Assembly: GCA_964247055.1 (NCBI GenBank)
Contig: OZ176058.1
Location: 1,984,001 to 2,048,000, forward strand
Direction of reading: 5' to 3'
Length of the DNA stretch: 64,000 nt
DNA from: Paragordius varius
Lineage: Eukaryota > Nematomorpha
Numbering within the stretch: position 1 is the first letter of the stretch; each line of letters starts with the position of its first letter. The translations under genes were made by a program, and so were the position numbers. A model generated the notes under the pieces. The model saw nothing but the letters and a program-made list of their open reading frames with translations. It was not told the DNA's origin and did no database searches. Of this stretch, positions 59,107 to 64,000 are shown one piece after another.

Positions 59107-59401
59107 GGAACAAATGCGTAAAACCGAAAATGTGTACAGCTGATTATCAGAAATCATGAAACTGAGGTATGGAAATTAAATATTAAAAATATTATTTGTC
59201 ATTCAAATTGTGTAGATTATATTAATGAATATCTAAAACATTGATGTTTTTTATTAATTATAAAAATAATAAAAAAATCAATTATTTATATAATTTAAAG
59301 ATTAAATAAAAGTTTATATAACAAAAAACTTGAATTAAACCAAAACAAATACAAAATTTTGTTTATAATGAAAACATAATAATTGTTTAATTAGGCTCAT
59401 A

Positions 59402-59681
59402 CAGTTAAAAGTGAAATTATACGGATAAAACGTAAAAATATAAAGACAAATATTATCTAAAAGACAACCATTAAAAACTTTAATTTTCTCATATAAGCTA
59501 TTTAGTTACAACAATTGTAAGATATAGAATTTATTGTTTTAGTGATATATATCTCTATTTCACAGTTGGCATTTTAAACAATGAATTAAATAAAAACAAA
59601 TCAAGATTAAATAAATATGGTTATAGTCTAGAAAAAAATATTTGTCTTTATATTTTTTGTTTGTATAATTCAGGTTTTCTG
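59402..59681. mobile_element. MITE family A copy
   Basis: CAGTTAAAAGTGAAATTATA to GTATAATTCAGGTTTTCTG with TA flanks. Confidence 0.85.
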
Positions 59682-60350
59682 TAATAATAGACCCGTGATT
59701 TTATGTAATCTCAAAACAAAAATAAATATACAACCTCGGATTTTCTAACAAATTAATTAGATTTGAATTTTGTTTTTAAGTTTCGGCATACCTAAAAATA
59801 TAAATTTCCTATATTAATTTTTCGATTAAATATTAACAGACATGTATTTTTTAAAAAAAAAATAAAAAAATACGGTTTCATTTTAAATTATTTCATATAC
59901 CTTTTTTTTACTTTTGATAACCTAAAAATATGTTTTTTTGACCAATAACCTTTTCTGCCTTAACAAGATAAGATATGCTTTAAATTAAATTAAGTGATAA
60001 TATATATTCTCTTAAAATAAAGATTTTTAACATTTTTTGAATTTTATGATATTAAATTATTTTTACTTGAAAAAAATAAATCATGCTTTTTTATATAATT
60101 TTTAAAAAAAATATAACTAATTTTAATATTTTATAGAAGTCTGTAATTAAAATTTAAGATTCAAATAATATAACCTTAAAAAAATTTTTAAATCAAAAAT
60201 TAGAAATAAAACAAAAACTCTTTAAATTAAATAATGTATAAACAAAAATATTTGAAAAAAAAAATCAATATAAATATTATTTAAAAATGGCAAAAAAATA
60301 TTTAAATCATAAGTATTTACCATTATTAATATGGAATAGGGTATTATTGG

Positions 60351-60577
60351 GTAATCTATAGACGTGATACATTTTTTTCTTTTAAATACAGGATAATTTT
60401 TTTTAAATATTTAACAGTTTGGTTAAAACATCATTTTTTTATTTATAACAGAAACTTAAATTGTTTATAAGTCAGTAAAACTTACAGGTAGAGTTCATGA
60501 CGTGAAATGTTAAAGTTTCGGATAGTAAATAGACTTATAATAACCATTTATGTTATATCACGTCTATCTAGGTTACT
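60351..60577. mobile_element. Small MITE of a separate family (G), ~225 bp
   Basis: GTAATCTATAGACGTGATA at the left and TATCACGTCTATCTAGGTTAC at the right form imperfect inverted ends. No second copy in the window. Confidence 0.6.
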
Positions 60578-60620
60578 AAATGTTTAAAAGGAGATTTAAA
60601 CTGGATAAAAGGGAAAATTA

Positions 60621-60898
60621 CAATAAAAATGAAATTATGCGGACAAATTGTAAAAATATAAAGAAAACGCAACCATAGTTTTCGAATCATGATATTTAAA
60701 TGATTTTAATTGATTATTTTCTACTGAAACTATAAGATAGGTATGTTAATTGGAAAGCAATCTTTTATATATTTTTCAATTGAAATAAATGATTAAATGG
60801 AAAATTAAAAGCTTAAAAAAGTATAGTTGGTTGCATTTAAAGTAAAATATTTGTCATTATATTTTTACGTTTTGCCCGTATAATTTCATTTTATACTG
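60621..60898. mobile_element. MITE family A copy
   Basis: CAATAAAAATGAAATTATGC to ATAATTTCATTTTATACTG followed by TA. Confidence 0.85.
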
Positions 60899-61040
60899 TA
60901 ATTTAAATAAAATCCATTAGTAGAAACAAAATTTATAATATAACAAATTGAATATGATTTTAACTTAGCTGTGATACATATTTAATATTTTGGTATTTTG
61001 GTGGTTATATTAAAAAATTCGATAAAAATTATTTTGCAAA

Positions 61041-61042
<2 letters not shown>

Positions 61043-61074
<32 letters not shown>
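61043..61074. repeat. (AT)n microsatellite
   Basis: AT repeat of about 32 bases that abuts the left end of the next MITE. Confidence 0.9.
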
Positions 61075-61080
<6 letters not shown>

Positions 61081-61344
61081 GAGTAAAATGTAAAATTATA
61101 CGGACAAAACGTAAAAATATTTTTTTTTCAAAAAAATACCATACTTCAAAGCTTAATAAACACTACTAGCTTACATTTTTAAATGATATAATTGAGTATA
61201 TTAAAAATTTACATCTATATTCCTTTTTTGCAACCCAAAACTATAATTAAAATGTGAAAAAATTGATTTTGAAAAGGGTGGTTGTCTTTAAAAAATATCT
61301 GTCTATATTTTTACATTTTGTCCGTATAATTCCAATTTTTACTG
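61081..61344. mobile_element. MITE family A copy
   Basis: Left arm ATTATACGGACAAAACGTAA, right arm TAATTCCAATTTTTACTG; left terminus merged into the (AT)n tract. Confidence 0.85.
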
Positions 61345-61347
61345 TAT

Positions 61348-61440
61348 ATATACCATATGCACTTCAAGAATGTCCTTAAACATTTCAAGTTGGTCCTTGA
61401 ACATTTCAAGTTAATCCTTAAAATTTTCAAATTTTGCTTT
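61348..61440. mobile_element. Family B arm fragment
   Basis: TATACCATATGCACTTCAAG and three units like TCCTTGAACATTTCAAGTT; no core or right arm. Confidence 0.6.
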
Positions 61441-62567
61441 AACCATAATTTTGGAAGTAATTTTTATTTTAGGCTCCACTCCAGATATTAAACGCCGCAG
61501 AGCATTAGAAAAGTCAGTTGCGAACAAGTTGACTAAATTATGAACAAGTAAAGATATCACTATAAAAACCAAAAAGAGAATAATGAAATGCATGGTTTTT
61601 CCGGTAGCAACTTAAGCTGCCGAAAGTTGGACACTAAAACAGAATGATAGATAAAGGATTGCAGCATTTGAAATTTGGTGTTAGAGGAAAATGATCAATA
61701 TTCGATGGTCTGACAAGGTTAAGAACGACACAATAAGAATAACATTAAATATTGAGCTAAACACTTCGATTCAAATTGGGTTATCTAAATACCCCAGACT
61801 AAATTTATAATATTTTTAAAAAACTACTGAAGGAAACGGTCCCGGTTTCAATTTATTCTTCTATCCTTATAAAAATTATATATATATATATATGCCAAAA
61901 TATTTTAATAAAATTTTGTTTTGAAAAAAAAGTTCCATCACAAACTACTTCGACGCCATTTTTATTTTACAAAATTTTTGCGAAATATCGTCTTCATTTA
62001 ATTTTAAGGGTAAAACTAAAGCTAATCTTTTATTTGATTTACATCTAACATTGATAGAAATAGAAAAAGTGCTCTATTTTGTATTATTTTTAATTATACC
62101 ACTGCAGACATGTCACGTTCACTAAATTTTTACCTTTTGGTTTTAGCTTAAAAGAAATCAAATAATTTTTAAAATATTTATATATTTCGGTTTATTATGT
62201 TATATAAGTGCCAAGTTTTGTCATGGTTTCGATTCCTTCCATATTTAAAGAATTTAATATTAAACAGGCCTGGGGTATTTAAGCTGTATCCAGGTGTTAA
62301 TGGAAGCTATAATAAAAAGAAAGTTCACGTACATTGGTCACATTTTAAGAAGTACATCTCTTGAGAAGCATTTGATTTTTGGAAAAGTTGAAGGGAAAAG
62401 AAAAAAAAGGAAGACCAATGTTAAGATGGCTGGATACTATAAAGAAGGATATAAAGGAATTGAAAGAAACTGAATGGGAAAGAGACAAGTGGAGAGAATT
62501 CGTCATTTTAATATCCAAGGGGTCGAACTCGACCTAAGGAATTACCTACCTACCTACCTACCTAATT
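61441..62567 (+). pseudogene. LINE (non-LTR retrotransposon) 3' fragment, split by a family E MITE
   Basis: The C-terminal reverse-transcriptase region is readable in pieces: DIKRRRALEKS, TKKRIMKCMVF, AESWTL, FEIWC, NIRWSDKVKND before 61757, then EAIIKRKFTYIGHILRS, SLEKHLIFGKVEGKR, and in a shifted frame RPMLRWLDTIKKDIKEL and ERDKWREFV after 62300, closing with TAA at 62535 and a TACCTACC tail. This order is typical of RTE/jockey-like LINE ends. In-frame stops and one frameshift in an A-rich stretch make it dead. The family E insertion between the halves restores continuity if removed with one TAA. Confidence 0.82.
61758..62300. mobile_element. Family E (Harbinger-type) MITE inside the LINE
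   Basis: ACACTTCGATTCAAATTGGG to CTGTATCCAGGTGT with TAA on both sides: a 3-bp target duplication. Inverted relative to the copy at 12881. Contains a (TA)n tract near 61880. Confidence 0.85.
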
Positions 62568-63985
62568 CATTTACAAATAAAAAATTTTATTTAAAAACCA
62601 CTTTTTCGTGTGCCAAAATTTTGAAATCATTTTAATGTAGGGAAATTTTTCTGCATTTCAAATTGGGTAAAAAATAAAAATTAACAAATTTAAATCTGAA
62701 AATAATTAATATTAAAATAAGCGAAAATTCGTTTTTGTGTATTTTAAAAATTCATTAATTAAAAAAATAATAAGTATCAATATGGTAAGACACTCTTTGT
62801 AAGTTTATATTTATTTTGTTTTTAGCAATAAATACATTTTGATAAATAAAATATGTCAAAAACTGGTTAAAAAAAAAGTTTAAAAAAGCGCATAAAATTG
62901 GGGGATATAAAATAATATATATATTTGTTAGTAAATTACATCAGGATAATCGTGATAACAATTTGGTTTGAGAATCATTACATTTTTTATTTTTTTGTAG
63001 GAGATGGCATTTGGGTTATTTAATACCATGTTGTTTTGGAAAGTTTAATTAATTAAGATTATTCTTCGTTATTTTAAAGATTTTATATTTCTATATAAGT
63101 GTGCGAGCCTTGAATAGTTTTCGGAAAACGTATAAGCCTATTCTAATTCCAATGTGAAACATCTTCGATCATTTTTATGCAGTGACAAAGTCCCATTTTT
63201 AAATTAAATCTGCATACCACCCCTTGTTGAAATCGGGGTTTATAAAAATGAATGTTCCTAAAATTTTAAGTATAAAGGATGTAACTTGTAGGCCCACTTA
63301 GTTTCAATAGTATGTTTTTTGTTATACGAATGGGACAATATTGCAAAGCCTTTTCAAAATTAGCACCTCAGTATTGCCCCGTACTTAATGCGAAAATGGC
63401 GTTTTTGTAATTTTTTTAAATTATGCAAAACGTGTAAAGGCAGATTAAACAATGAAGCGGTTAGTTATAAAAACAAAACAAAATTCGCATTTTAATTTTT
63501 ATGTGCTCCCAAATTGTAATCGATTGCTGAAGATTGCTTTAAACTCAATTAACTGAACAATTTTGGTCTCCAAAATTAAATTAAATAAAGAGACTGTCAT
63601 AAATAATTAGGCATATATATAAATAATTTAAAGTTATTTTATACTCTTTCCAAGCTCCAGAATATCTCAAATATTATCTATAAATTAAGTTTCATGCAAA
63701 TAATTATTAGAATTTTTTTATATTATATTTTAGCCTTTAATATAAATTTTTTGGGCAATTTAGGCATTGCGAGCTTATTCAACACAACATAATTTATTAT
63801 GTGCAATGATATTTATGGCTTTTTTAACCAGGTTATTTACTATTGTTTGAAAAGTTGTTTCTACTTGAAGTTTTTTATATGATACCATAAATTTACTGAT
63901 CAATTTTATATTATTTGTATTTTGCAGCCCTAATATGCATTTGTTTGTCTGTTGTATTCATAATTCGTCAAAATTAGGAAGTAAA
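62568..63985. other. No gene recognised
   Basis: AT-rich sequence. 63090-63480 is less AT-rich than the rest and may hold regulatory or decayed sequence, but I see no conserved frame, tRNA or repeat end. Confidence 0.4.
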
Positions 63986-64000
63986 ATGGCGGAGAAAAAG
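63986..64000 (+). CDS. Possible start of a gene running off the window (MAEKK)
   Basis: ATGGCGGAGAAAAAG preceded by AAGTAAA, a good animal start context, at the very end of the window. Five codons only, so this is a hint. Confidence 0.2.

Noticed and set aside
61411-61593. Minus-strand 60-aa frame with a hydrophobic start that looks like a signal peptide
   Set aside because: The plus strand here is the LINE reverse-transcriptase region (IKRRRALEKS, KKRIMKCMVF); the minus frame is its shadow.
62545-62566. TACC tetranucleotide run as a telomere-like repeat
   Set aside because: It is the simple-repeat tail directly after the LINE stop codon.

Overview
This is a very AT-rich window of a eukaryotic nuclear genome. 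Genes are split by GT-AG introns, and the space between exons is packed with small DNA-transposon relics, (AT)n tracts and tandem repeats. The gene content points to an invertebrate, most likely an arthropod: a hemocyte/annulin-type transglutaminase, a short proline-rich secreted peptide and a LINE of a type common in arthropods. No species is claimed. I recognised no retrovirus, LTR or Polinton-like element.

Layout: 1-3039 is intron holding a ~136-bp satellite with a 27-base G run. 3040-6327 (+) holds the last three coding exons of proteasome subunit beta type-1 (PSMB1). 6330-17400 is repeat-rich and gene-poor; it contains a decayed PIF/Harbinger transposase. 17428-19740 (+) is a three-exon gene for an unrecognised secreted protein of 281 aa with 8 cysteines. 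21203-22507 (+) is a two-exon gene for a 52-aa precursor made of a signal peptide and a cationic proline-rich peptide. 25392-57875 (-) is one complete transglutaminase gene of 17 coding exons. I assembled it exon by exon; every intron is GT-AG, every phase matches, and the product is 831 aa with Cys409/His468/Asp491 as the inferred catalytic triad. 57876-64000 holds the putative TGase promoter, a large hairpin, a possible promoter plus tiny first exon on +, MITEs, and a LINE fragment split by a Harbinger-like MITE.

Mobile elements: family A (~280 bp, ~80-bp inverted ends, flanked by TA, Tc1/mariner-like) occurs more than 30 times. Family B has arms built from 21-bp units. Family C (~0.5 kb) has ends resembling GGGGTAGTTTTATA. 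Family E (~550 bp) has a TAA target duplication. There is also a ~1.5-kb hAT-like element and several minor ones. Many are nested.

Most unusual observation: in the transglutaminase gene, several exon edges (the last 25-75 coding bases plus the splice site) are repeated in tandem inside the neighbouring intron, clearly at exons 8, 9, 11 (both edges), 13, 14 and 17. Several of these intronic copies differ from the true exon almost only at silent codon positions, as if they had been under coding constraint. Two of them, next to exon 11, are open, phase-matched 54-nt units with both splice sites. The small proline-rich peptide gene is the second main discovery candidate.
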